Of a DNA stretch of 64,000 nt, positions 35,045 to 45,788 are shown piece after piece. This DNA is from Branchinecta lynchi (Eukaryota; Arthropoda; Branchiopoda; Anostraca; Branchinectidae), in assembly GCA_023053575.1 (NCBI GenBank), contig JAKZAP010000008.1:4048715-4112714 (forward strand). The letters are read 5' to 3'. How positions within the stretch are numbered: the stretch's first letter is position 1; every line of letters begins with the position of its first letter. The notes beneath the pieces are model-generated. The model saw nothing but the letters and a program-made list of their open reading frames with translations, made no database searches and had not been told where the DNA came from. Position numbers and translations under genes: made by a program.

Positions 35045-36060
35045 ATGAGTAACCTACTGAAATTTCAGTCCGTCCTGACTGCACATACAAGTTCGTAGAT
35101 TTAATCGTCTTGGAAAAGCGTAATGATTTGAACCGAGGTGACCGCATCTTTGATGTTAAGCACATGATTTTCTGAGATTTTGCAGCATACTTGCTGTTCC
35201 CGCAGTAAACCACACACGAAGAATCCAAGCACCCATCAGAAGATGTGGTCGGATTGCTCAAATGGTTAAATAACATGCTTTTAGCTGTACCTAGCCCCTT
35301 TACCTGGCTCTACCATAAGTGGGATGATTTAATTAGAGCCATTAAGAGCTAATGTTTTCCTGTTGATACGATTCACGTTCATTTGGAATTTGAGATTCCT
35401 GGGTATGTAAGTCAACTCTTCTGTTTTATACTCCATCCATTAGGCTTCGGAAAGCTGATGAGTTACAGTAAATAAAGAATAAAAGAAAAGAAATTGCATT
35501 CTCGTGCAATGAATTATTATCAGTATGCTGAGCTAATGGTTCAAGGTTATTTTTATATATATATAAAAAATCCATCATTATCACTTTCCGCTGCTGAGAG
35601 CAGAGCTCGAGCGCACACGAAAAAAGAAAAAAAAAACCCAATTAACTTAAACATGAAGAATCATACCCAATAACATCCATCCACTAAATAATCATATAAA
35701 GGGATCAAGTAGCCCATGAAGCGACCACACCGCGCCATCTACCTTATATAACAACTGAAAGAGTCTGGGAAGCGCTGCTTGCTGGCGTCACCAGTACTTA
35801 AGAATACGGAAATTGGCACTAGATCTCTCCAGCTAGTTTCCCACATGCAGAATATCCAAGTCAAATCTATTCAGTCACGGTCTTATACCACCATACCACC
35901 CGGAAGAAGTAGACAGCTGTACCACCGCGTGTACCTACTCAGTGTAAATTTTGCCAGTGTGTGTGGTTTTCTTTTTAAGTTTCTTGTGTTCAGTCCATTA
36001 TTTCTGTTGACCATAATGTTCTTTTATTTCATTTCTTTCTTGTTCTTTTTCTTCTTCTTC
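35045..36060. other. Intron sequence, nothing recognised
   Basis: No repeat family or coding segment recognised. A pyrimidine-rich TTCTTTTTCTTCTTC run ends at 36060 next to the donor side of exon F. Confidence 0.4.
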
Positions 36061-36125
36061 AGTTAATTACTCCGTCTTTTTGTACGTTTGGGCATTACGA
36101 AGGGCAATAAACCTATTATTAATAC

Positions 36126-36333
36126 CTGTTGCCGCATCCCAGGTGGTCACGAAGCCATCGTGTGAGGCAGTGTAGATGGTCCGCTTCGCTCTGTTTACCT
36201 CTAGAGAGGTGATGGGCTTGTTGTGTCCCTTCACCACCCTTATATGCTTGCTCGGGTTATTCACATCCAAGTAGTTGATGAATCCACTAAGCGAGACGGA
36301 TAGTAGATACTGTCCTTGCCAAAGGCAAGATAC
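36126..36333 (-). CDS. WDR1: WDR1 exon F (start of second propeller)
   Basis: Encodes residues 277-345 and the first base of 346. It reads [39 protein letters not shown] and [15 protein letters not shown]. The CLWQ and [10 protein letters not shown] segments mark the family's passage into the C-terminal propeller. Acceptor TTCGTTTAG|GTA; donor ACAG|GTATTA (phase 1). A 472-bp hAT-type miniature element starts 72 bases upstream of the acceptor (at 36405). Confidence 0.95.
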
Positions 36334-36404
36334 CTAAACGAACAAAACGGCAATTAATGGACACTTCTGATTTCAACTGACCTCCAGGAAGATAAGGTGG
36401 CGTT

Positions 36405-36876
36405 CAGAGATGGGCGAATCCAAATCCGGATTCGGATTCGAATCTAGGATTCGTCCTTTTAGCCGGATTCGAATCTTCTGCTTATCAGGCTGGATTCAGA
36501 TTCGGACTCGGATTCCAAACCATCAGTTTTACGAATCCGCTCAAATTCCTAGACATCATCCTTCCAGTTGCCGTTTTCCCAATTTTTACACAGTGTGCCT
36601 ATAGGCAATCTAACTTTTTGGTCTCCACCTCCAACCATCCTCAGTAATCTAACACGTTATCTGATACCTTAGATATTACCATAGATATCAGTGATTTTTG
36701 TCACCTCTGATTTTTAAACCATAACCTATGTACATGATTTGATTTTTGTTAAGGTCAGATTCGAATCCGGATTCGAATACTTAGTATGAAATGGTGGATT
36801 CGGAATCGGATTCGTACCTAGCCCTGGATTCGGAGTCAGATTTGAATCTTTTCATGATCGGATTTGCCCATCTCTG
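36405..36876. mobile_element. hAT-type miniature element, 472 bp, 8-bp target duplication
   Basis: Begins CAGAGATGGGCGAATCC and ends GGATTTGCCCATCTCTG. It is flanked by GTGGCGTT on both sides (36397-36404 and 36877-36884). CAGAG ends and an 8-bp duplication are hAT hallmarks. The interior is rich in GGATTCGGATTCGAATC-type repeats. No transposase frame. Confidence 0.88.
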
Positions 36877-36884
36877 GTGGCGTT

Positions 36885-37930
36885 CCAGTCTAGCTATTTA
36901 CACTATTAATCCTAAAATCTGCACTACTGGTGGAAAACTGATTTTCTGTCGAATATGCTTTCGTGCCAATACAACCAAGCTCGCTAGTTTCGAGGGATGT
37001 AACTGGATAACAAAATATCTACAAATATTTCCTCAGAACTGATGTCCTTCGAAGATCCAAAAGTTTCAGTTTTATTTAAAATAAAAGTTAAAGCACAATG
37101 GACACTTCTAATGCTTTACTTTGTATTAAATGCCTCAAAAATAAACATTTCCGACTTCCTTTAGAAGGCTAAACGAAAATCGGCCGTTTTCTTGTTATCC
37201 CTTGTCTTTACCTCTCTGGCATATCGGCGATCCAAATCTCAGGAGCTGGGATATCGTGGCAGGAAATTCAAAAACTCCCAGCAATGCTTGATAGAAAAGG
37301 ATATAGGCTATTTGAGATGTCACCAAAGTCAAGCCGCAGATGCAGTTTACCGGATTGTTCTAATGTTTCATCAGAAGTTCCATGGCTTAAAGTACCTATT
37401 AAAAGTTTTTCTTTGTGGAATAGTGTTGTGAAGCTTGATTAGCTTGCTTTATAAAATGTACCAGAATATGCAATAAGCTTATAAAAAATAACATAGCTAC
37501 AAAAATCATTCAAAAACAAATAACCTGTTCAAATCTGAATTATACAAGCTGACTTATGCATAAAATAAAGATATACTAAGTATTATAACAAACATCACTT
37601 TTATCTTTGTCCAAGCTAGTAAATTGAGAATGTATTGGCCCAAAAAATTAGGCTTTGAAATATCACAGAGAGGAAACTGTTGAAAAAGCTGCTGATCTAG
37701 GGGGTAAGCATTGTTCCTAGGTTGTTACAGAGTGGGATTGGGGTAGTTTGATGTGCCCATTGAACTTTAATGTCAATGTGTATCAGACAAGGTCTACTAC
37801 TGGGCAATAAACAATGTTCAATTATACTCCTCGTTGTGACAAACAAACACACAGAATTATAAATCTGCATTGCAAAAATACAAAGAATAAAAAGCAAACT
37901 TTAGATGGTAGCAAAAGTTGAGTGAGGCCA
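36885..37930. other. Intron sequence, nothing recognised
   Basis: AT-rich intron between exons E and F; no motif, repeat family or coding segment recognised. Confidence 0.4.
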
Positions 37931-38073
37931 TTAAAAAACGAGAGCTGGAAGCTCATATCGCACTTGCAAGCTTACATAGTAGGTAAGGGTAACAGCTAAG
38001 ATTTGTGCTGTGTTGGGGCACATGCCCAGACGATTATAGACCTCTCGGATTTTTGAAAATGTATCGTTGAGTA

Positions 38074-38888
38074 ACAAGAACAAAGGTTTCGACGGGATCA
38101 CAAAAGTTCAATATTTGATCCAGACAACTGGGTCTTGTCTTCGCCTGACTTCTTGAACATTTTTAGAAAGAGATTAAGGCCAGAGAGCTAATCATCTGAG
38201 AAAACAAAGTTCAGATACGGATTCAGTATGTCTGTTTATCCCTATAAGTCATATCTATTTTGACGAAACAGATCGAAACTTCCTGCCTTCCTTCTGCCAA
38301 TTTTTGGGTCTCGGCGGGATTCCAGAACTACTTGTCCGACAAAAAAATAAAACTAAATACGAATTCAGCGTATCCCTTTGCCCCTATATCCGATATCTAA
38401 TCAGCTTCAAATAAAAATTGAACTTATAACAAATATTCCGGTTTCAGCGGGATTCTGGGCGAACTTATATGTCCGGGTAAAAATTGATTGTCATATATGG
38501 ATTCAGCATCTCTTCTTACCCCTAGATCGGCCATCTAATCAACTTCAAATATAACACTTGCTTTTAACAAACTTTTCGGTTTTGGCCGAATTCGTCGTGT
38601 TCAGCATGTCTTCATACCCCTTAATCAACTATCTCATTAGCTGTTTAAAAATATTTTCTTTGCCCCTTAATTTGAACCCTCACCCCGAAATGTAGGGCTA
38701 CAGAGCCCATCTACGAACTCGGCCTTTCCCTTGACCCAAAGAATCCTCACACCAAGTTTGATCAAAATATGTCATTTCGTTCGAGAACTATCGTGCTCAC
38801 AGACAGACAGACAGACAGACAGACTGACCGACGACAACTTTTGCGATGTCATAGGTATCCCTCCACTTAAGTTTTGGGATCCCAAAAA
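38074..38888 (+). mobile_element. F1 repeat copy E, nested in F2 copy f
   Basis: Starts ACAAGAACAAAGGTTTCGAC, then ACTGGGTCTTGTCT, about three modules, and ends CACTTAAGTTTTGGGATCCC. F2-type sequence lies on both sides. Confidence 0.7.
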
Positions 38889-39164
38889 TATGCGTGCACT
38901 TTGCGGTCCCATTGTGCAATTTAAGGGGGCTAGGAATCCATTTTGCAAGCAAATTCACTGGTACACAAATGATCTCACTAATTTCATCTGAACTCATTTC
39001 ATAAACTTGAGATACAAATGATCATGGGCCGTTGGGTTACGAAAGGCTCGAAACTATTTTTTTATTGTTTTTTCATTTTGCGGGTAAGATGCGCACTTTA
39101 AAAGACTCGAACTGAATTTGGAAGCAAAATACTTGGGCACAGATGATCATGGGTCCTTGGGGAA

Positions 39165-39253
39165 ACGTCGGGGAAGAAAACAAACCTGTAATAAATAACT
39201 GAAGCTTCTAGAAGCTTAAGTTATTTATTACAGGTTGTTTCCTTCCCCGACGT
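39165..39253. repeat. 89-bp imperfect palindrome
   Basis: Left arm ACGTCGGGGAAGAAAACAAA continuing to CTTCT at 39209; right arm AGAAGCTTAAGTTATTTATT continuing to CCCCGACGT. The ~45-base arms differ at only a few positions. The right arm leads directly into the hammerhead-like repeat at 39270. Confidence 0.85.
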
Positions 39254-39269
39254 TGACCCAGACGATTGA

Positions 39270-39332
39270 CAGCCTGACGAGGACCCTTGCCAAGAGGGGC
39301 CGAAATATCGCTGATGAAGAATTGTAGCTGAC
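39270..39332 (+). ncRNA. Hammerhead-ribozyme-like motif in Penelope-type repeat
   Basis: Order: CAGC (39270-39273), CTGACGA core (39274-39280), GGACCCTT-loop-GAGGGGCC stem II with one bulged A, GAAA (39302-39305), a short AT-rich helix III/loop region, GTA (39324-39326), then GCTG (39327-39330) that can pair with CAGC as stem I. This is the box order of a type I hammerhead. The catalytic boxes match the consensus CUGANGA...GAAA; the helix III pairing is weak and the GUA cleavage triplet is my assignment. Confidence 0.5.
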
Positions 39333-39849
39333 GTATCCGTTGTAAACATGTTTGAATCAATGTTTCAAAGTCAGCTTGGGCTCAAAGAAAATTTTGCCCT
39401 TGGGGATCTTAAAAATGTTAACATTTTTTTTTAATGTATAGGCTAGTTTCTTAAAAATATTTTTTCCAATTTGCGGTAACATTGGTCCTTCGGAATTGGT
39501 GCGTTGGAAAGTCATTTGTAAGCGAAACCTTTGAGGCAAAAAATATCACGGGCCCGAATCACGAAAATGGATCTTTTGGTCAAAAGTATGTTTTGCACTT
39601 TGCAATCAAGATACGCACTTCAAGGGGGCTAAAAACACATTTCATGAAACGAAATTCAACCCAAATGCAGAAAAATCTCTACCAGACCAACGACCGAATC
39701 GAGCAGCAAAAATAGCAGCCGTGTCCAAAATGAAATCCCTGCAACCTTTTTAACTCTAAGCAAGACTCACGAAGGGATTTACGAAGTTAAATATTTAACG
39801 CTAGGCTAGAATCTTTAGTTTGTGTTTCCCACAAGTTCGTTTTTCCAAC

Positions 39850-39945
39850 TTCGGTTTCGAGCCTGATGAGGACCCTTGCCAAGAAGGGCCGAAATATAGC
39901 TCCAATAAAATTCAGCTGACGTATCCGTTTTGCACCATCAAATAC
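39850..39945 (+). repeat. Penelope-type repeat with hammerhead-like core
   Basis: GAGC, CTGATGA (39863-39869), stem II GGACCCTTGCCAAGAAGGGC, GAAA (39891-39894), then ATAAAATTCAGCTGACGTAT. The base before AGCTG is C rather than U, so cleavage at the usual site is doubtful in this copy. Confidence 0.6.
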
Positions 39946-40196
39946 ATTTAATGAACTTGAGGGACAAATGATCATGGGCCCTTGGGGGATTATGAACGTG
40001 TTCGTGATATCAGAAAGCTAGCTAGTTACCCCTCCACGATGATGTACGAGGGATAAATAAAATTTCGGATATTTCGGTTGCACTATCGGCAAACCGTCCT
40101 CAGCGAAAAACAAACAAAACTAAATCATAAAATCCACCACAATCACAACAGGAAAACGATGCGGAACCAACAGACAATAAGGCGACATGTAACTAA

Positions 40197-42240
40197 ACAA
40201 GAGCTGTAAGCTCATATGGCACTTGCATGGGTTAAGATGTTCTGATTGATCAAAACCAAGTTTCGACTTTGCGGTTGAGATTCGCACTCTAAGGGAGCTG
40301 GGACTTCATTTGTAATCAAAACCCTTGAGGCAAACATACTTATGGGCTGATGGCCATCATGAAAATGCATATATTACTTAAAAGTATTTTTTTTACTTTG
40401 CGGTCAAGATTGGTACTTTAAGAAATAATCGGATTTGGGAAGTAGCAATTTCTAAGCAATTGTTGTTGAATCTCCAATATTCCAGCGAAGTTTCATCGTC
40501 CTCCCCGGTTCTGTAAATGATTAATCCAGAGCATCTGTTTGTCATTCCCACACGAAGTTCGATCCAGATCACACCAGTCTAAGCGGGTCAAGTATTTTCC
40601 GCCCTCCCCCCAATAATTGCCGGATCCGGTCCGGAAATGAAAAAGATCACCAGAGAAAAATGTACTCTGTTCAATTATTAAATTTCACTCGAATCCGAGC
40701 ACCCGTTCCAAAGTTACGCAAGACTCAATGTTCCGGATTCCCCTCCCTCAACCCCCTCCCAAAGATTATCATATCGAGGATTTTTTTTTGTATTCCAAGT
40801 CAGTTTGACCGGGTCCCAGATATGCCTTCCAAGTTTCGTCGTGAAAATCCCAAAAAACGGAATTCCGGGAAACCCCCTCCCCCCCCCCTTCAAGTGTCCG
40901 GATCCAGTCGAATTGTGTAAAAGATTTACATGGATCAGATGTTTGTTCTTCCCAGCAAGTTTCACTCTGATACCATCATTCTAACCGTTTCTCGAGATTT
41001 ACTTCCCCCCCCCCCAGCTCCCCCACGGTGCCCGTAGCCAATCCGATTCAGTAAATGATTTACCTAGAGCATCTATTTGTTCTTCCCACAAAGTTCCATC
41101 CCGATCTCTCCATCCTAAGCGAGTCACGTATCCCCCCCCCCCAATAGTTGCCGGATCCGGTCCGAATATGAAAAAGGTCACTGGAGAAATCTCCTCTGTT
41201 CAATTCTTAAATTTCACTCGAACCCGATCACCCATTGCAAAGTTACGCATGACTGAAAATTCCGGATCCCCCTCCCTTCACCCCCCCCCACCATTATCCG
41301 ATCGACAAAAAATTTATTATGAAGTGATGCTTGTTCTTCCCAGAAAGTTTCACTCTGATCAATCCATTCTAACCGTTTCTTGAAATTTCCGGTCTCCCCC
41401 CCCCCAAACTCCCCTCTGGCTACGGAATCCGGTCAAGACTTTAAACGGGACATCAAAGATATATAATCTACTCAGTTATGAAGTTTCATTACAATCCGAT
41501 CACCCGTTCGAAAGTTACATACTTCTCAATTTCCTGGATTCCCCTGCCCTCCAAAATGGTCAGATCGGAAAACTGATTATTTCTAAGTTTGTTTGGTCGG
41601 GTCTCTGATATGCCTGCCAAGTTTCATGGTCCTAGCACAACTGGAAGTCCCCTAACTCGAAAAAGTGTGACAAAATGCCCTAAATTTTCAAGTTTCCAGC
41701 GCCACCCACTCCCCCGCATATGGTAGGATTGGGAAACTGATTATTTCCAGGTTAATTTGGTCGGGTCCCCGATATGCCTGCCAAGTTTCATTGTCCTAGC
41801 TCATATGGAAGTACCCTAACTCGAAAAAATGTGACAAAATGCCCTAAATTTTCAAGTTTCCAGCGCCCCCCACTCCCCCGCATATGGTCGGATTGGGAAA
41901 CTGATTATTTCCAGATTAGTTTGGTCGGGTCCCCGATATGCCTGCCAAGTTTCATTGTCCTAGCTCATCTGGAAGTACCCTAACTCGAAAAAGTGTGACA
42001 AAATGCCCTAATGTTTCAAGTTGCCAGCGCCCCCCACTCCCCCGCATATGGTCGGATCGGGAAACTGATTATTTCCAGGTTTGTTTGATCGGGTCCCTGA
42101 TATGCCTGCCAAGTTTCATTGTCCTAGCACATCTGGAAGTACCCTAACTCGAAAAAGTGTGACAAAAAACTCGTCGACAGACCGACAGACGAAATTGTGA
42201 TCGGTATATGGCACTTGAGTCAGAGGCTGTAAGTGCCATA
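40197..42240 (+). mobile_element. F2 repeat copy g
   Basis: Left end ACAAGAGCTGTAAGCTC; right end ATATGGCACTTGAGTCAGAG then TGTAAGTGCCATA. The last part holds three consecutive ~165-bp units (GCCTGCCAAGTTTCATTGTC ... CCAGCGCCCCCCACTCCCCC) between 41605 and 42150. C-tracts occur at 40879, 41010 and 41130. Confidence 0.75.
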
Positions 42241-42529
42241 ACAACCAGAAGAAAGATGCAGACTGAACGAGATGCAGATAAAAATAAAATAACGAAAGAT
42301 AAAATGAGCGTGTTTAAAGTGTATATGTACAAATCTGTGATTATTTACAATTCTGAAATCTGTGTATATTTACAATTTACCATCCGTCTGGGAAAGCGCA
42401 GAAGCTTTCACCCAGAAAACGCTCCACTCCAAAAATCCATAACATTTTTGACCACTTTGAATAAAACCTTCCACAGAACTCCTGAGGACGGTCTGCCAGA
42501 AGTGCAACCGAAATATCGGAAATTTTATT

Positions 42530-42888
42530 TATCCCTCGCACATCACTGGTACCACACCCCCTCCAACTCCACCCACAGTTGTCGAATTCGGTTCGGACGC
42601 AAAATGGGACATGTGAGGTATGTGTTCATTCTACATATCAAGTTTTATATAGATCCGATCACTCATTAGAAAGTTACGCATAACTAAATATTCCGGATTC
42701 CCCCTCCCTCCACTCCCCTACAATGGTCGAAACGGAGAAGTGACTATTTCCAAGTCACTTTGGTCGGGTCCCTGATATGCCTGGCAAGTTTCATCATCCT
42801 AGTACCCTAACTCGCGATCCCAGACCGACCGACCGACAAAAAAATTGTTGGTATATTGCACTTGAGTGAAGCTGCAAGTGCCAAACAA
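42530..42888 (+). mobile_element. F2 3' fragment (copy h)
   Basis: CCCCCTCCAACTCCACCCAC, ATCAAGTTTTATATAGATCC and GCCTGGCAAGTTTCATCATC modules followed by a right-end hairpin GCACTTGAGTGAAGCTGCAA. The left boundary is approximate. Confidence 0.6.
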
Positions 42889-43188
42889 ATGATAATAATA
42901 GAACTAAAAATTTACCAACTGTTCTTGCAAGCCCCTCCAAGACAAGCCAGACAAGACTTTAAGAAGTGTGATTCAGCGATACGCATGCACAGCAGCAAGC
43001 GGATAATCTAAGGACGCTGTAAACTTTACGTTGTAAATCCTAATACGGCTTTCAAAGAAATCGGGACTCGCATGGCTACCTTATGGTTATACGGTGATAA
43101 CAAGAAAATCTAAGCTTTGCTCTAATTATCAATCCTTGGAACCAAAGGTCAAACCAGGTATCCCCTAAAATGAGAGAAAGAGACTAAC

Positions 43189-43317
43189 CTGTTGATCATC
43201 GATGTTCGTACCCATGACGAACTCGCTAACGACCGATTGAGATTCCAAATCCCAAAGTTTGCACGTCTTGTCACCACTGGCCGTAAGCAACCTCTTTCCG
43301 TCTGGGCTCCACGAAAC
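43189..43317 (-). CDS. WDR1: WDR1 exon E (blade 6)
   Basis: Encodes residues 234-276 (43 codons, phase 0 both ends): VSWSPDGKRLLTASGDKTCK, LWDLESQSVV and the propeller-closing FVMGTNIDDQQ. Acceptor is TCTGTTTTAG|GTT; donor is CAG|GTTAGT. The longer minus-strand frame that overlaps this exon is only a shadow; the conserved frame is the short one. A two-copy tandem duplication sits in the upstream intron from 43391. Confidence 0.94.
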
Positions 43318-43390
43318 CTAAAACAGACAAATGAGGTAAGGGCCAGGAGCAAGGTTACATGAGTGATACCTTTTATTATCTGAAAGATAA

Positions 43391-43688
43391 GGAAAGAGCT
43401 TTGTCCCGTCTTTTGTCGAGCTCTACAATAAACTAACAAACATACCGTTATAGTGAATTACTGTATTTATTATTTTAGTGCTTTACTTAAATTTTCATTT
43501 ATGACAAATTTCGAAGATTTACGCGCACTATTTTGCATGGGAAAGAGTTTTATCCCGTCTTTTGTCGAGCACTACAATAAACTAACAAACATACCATGAT
43601 AGTGAATTATTTAATTTTTTAGTTTAGTGCTCTACTTAAATTTTCATTTAACAAATTTCGAAGATTTACGAGAAGTATTTTGCATATA
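43391..43688. repeat. Two-copy tandem duplication, ~149-bp unit
   Basis: Units start at 43391 and 43540 with GGAAAGAG(C/T)TTTGTCCCGTC-like sequence and end with TTTCGAAGATTTACG. They differ at about ten positions, so the duplication is older than the one at 23806. It lies 74 bases upstream of the exon E acceptor. Confidence 0.85.
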
Positions 43689-43801
43689 TCTAGGCTACAT
43701 TTTTATGCAGACGAACAATTGAAATTCGGCTTCTTCGCTGCGGTGGTTAGCCTAACTTTATGATCACATTTTACTCTACTGCTCTTCTCTACTCTGAAGA
43801 A

Positions 43802-43841
43802 AAAGAGCTACGAGCTCATATATATATATATATATATATCA
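43802..43841 (+). repeat. F2 left-end stub fused to an (AT)n microsatellite
   Basis: AAGAGCTACGAGCTCATAT is the F2 left hairpin; after CAT it continues as about 11 AT repeats instead of the F2 interior. Confidence 0.65.
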
Positions 43842-44099
43842 TTTATTCACCAAAACAGCAAAGATAGCTAGCAAAGGTAAGTCAACATAGCACTTTCAAC
43901 TGGATATAAAATGGCCAATGACAAATGACAAATACTACCAGATAAACACGCCTAAGAACTATTAAAAGAACGAACAAAGTACGGCACAAACGAGTTAACA
44001 TATCTTTCAGTTGCATCCGCTGGATAATTGATTAATTTAGCTTTGTTTTCATACCCCCTTAAATCCCCCTAGATTCGGATCTAGAAACAGGATAATTAC

Positions 44100-45240
44100 A
44101 CCGTCAGAAGTTTCGTAACAGGTAACAACTAACACAAGGATGCGTAGTTGTGATCTGTTGTGATTTTGAAAAAGTTAATCATTGAATGCGTAACAAGCAT
44201 TGCCAGGAAGAGCCAAACACCGTCGACTAAATATCTACTAACTTTTCCGATATCACGACGACAATCAAAAAAGTCAGCAGATGCTTTACCGGTATTCGGT
44301 TGAAATTGCGCATCCTTGCGTTTTCTGTTATGAAGCTTCTGACCGTGCAGGGACTCTTATAAGAACGCCGGAATACATTTTTCCGTGAGACTACCGGACG
44401 AAAAGCTGGTATGATGGAGTTTCCGTGATCTATTTCCATTTACTACCGGAACGGGAGCCAGCACATACAAGTTTCCGTTAGTCAATGACGTCAGATCCCG
44501 GAATCGCAGCTCACATGGTTTGGTTTCCGTGAGAACTACCGGTGCCGTAGTCATTACGACACAAAGTACGGCTCCTCGTTCCCTAGACAGTGATTTGAGT
44601 TGCTGCTGGTGTCGTTGGATTTGGAAAAACAGATAGGCTACAGGGGATGGCTAAAAGGATTATTTTTTTGTTTTTATCAACAGCGAGCTTTTCTGTCGGA
44701 TAATACTCATAATCTGAAAAGGTTAAAATAAAAAATTAAAAAAATTATTCTATTGTACAAATGAACCAACACGTTCTTAGAATCGAAGAAAGAAAAATAA
44801 TATGGACCATAACCTTCACGGGCTAATTGCCTTACACTGAATTAGTCTGGTAAGGACGTATGCCTACATAGATTAATGCTGGAAACAGCTTTTTTACGAA
44901 GCTATTTCCTGCGTTCTTGCGGATTCTCTTCCGAGGATTGTCCAGGGAATGGCGGAAGTACACCTCAAGATACATGTATGTCTTTCAGCATATCACGTCC
45001 GTTTATGACCACGATAACTCCCAAACCGATGCACACATTTAGATGAAACTTAGTATGTCTATTTCCCAGGTAAAGAACGTCATAGATTCCTTTATAAGGG
45101 TGAGGGGCTGTTAGCTTTTAGCATTGTGAACTCTATTGATCTCAGCTCTTGCGTTTTCGGACGCAAAACCGGGCATTATCGGCTTTCTTGGATACCCTTA
45201 CAAATTTTAACGCGATTACGAGAAAAGGTATGAGAAACTC
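44100..45240. other. Intron sequence with small repeated motifs, no gene
   Basis: GTTTCCGTGA...ACTACCGG-type motifs occur several times between 44375 and 44545. The segment 44286-44346 (TTGAAATTGCGCATCCTTGC) is similar to 59265-59325. No coding exon recognised. Confidence 0.4.
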
Positions 45241-45245
45241 TTAGA

Positions 45246-45723
45246 GAGCGTGTTCCACCATCAAGGCTGGAACGATTTTTCTATTTTTCAGCAGAATATC
45301 ATGCCCCTGGTGAACCCGACCAATCACGTTACAGAGATCCGTAGTTACTACGCTTACTACGCTCCGGAGCGTGGTAAACAAGTAATTACTATTAGTTACT
45401 ATTATTAGAAGGTTGGAACGGCAAGCTAAAGATGAGATCATGTTATTTTAAATATGCAAAGCACCTGCTCCTCTTATCCAAATATGTCATAACCATACAT
45501 TGACGGAGAAGTTCAAAATTCAAGATGCAAGTGCTACCCTTTTCGATGTTCCCTCATCGCTTTCAAAAACCATGGACGACAGTTTACTTTCTTCATTTAC
45601 TCCGCCTTTCCGAAATGGCGGGTCATAAATAAATTACTTACTTACTTAAGCGTAGTAAAATTGGGGAGGCTGGAACGGAAATAGTAACTCATAGTTACTA
45701 TTTGTAGAAGGGTGGACACGCTC
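45246..45723. mobile_element. Inverted-repeat miniature element, copy 2 (inverted), with LINE insertion
   Basis: Ends GAGCGTGTTCCACC and GGTGGACACGCTC. The internal sequence matches 27326-27630 in the opposite orientation. It is interrupted at about 45427-45653 by a non-LTR 3' end (ATGAGATCATGTTATTTTAA ... AAATGGCGGGTCATAAATAA and ACTTACTTACTTA tail). Confidence 0.75.
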
Positions 45724-45788
45724 AGAGTGGGGCATTCCGAAGTAGAACACATCGACAATTCAAAAAGGGAAGATTCGACAGATGTAAC

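Larger units (their letters stand above)
37936..40010 (+). mobile_element. F2 repeat copy f, 5' part, interrupted several times
   Basis: Left end GAGAGCTGGAAGCTCATATC at 37941. The A/T-rich 5' modules (TTTGCGGT..AAGAT.CGCACTT, CTTGAGGCAAA..ATCATGGGCCC) appear before 38073, at 38900-39160, 39480-39640 and 39955-39990. Between them lie F1 copy E and two Penelope-type repeats. The C-rich 3' modules and right hairpin are absent. Confidence 0.6.

Noticed and set aside
43149..43439. 96-codon minus-strand frame overlapping exon E
   Set aside because: It is out of frame with the conserved WD-repeat reading; the true exon is the shorter frame with matching splice sites.
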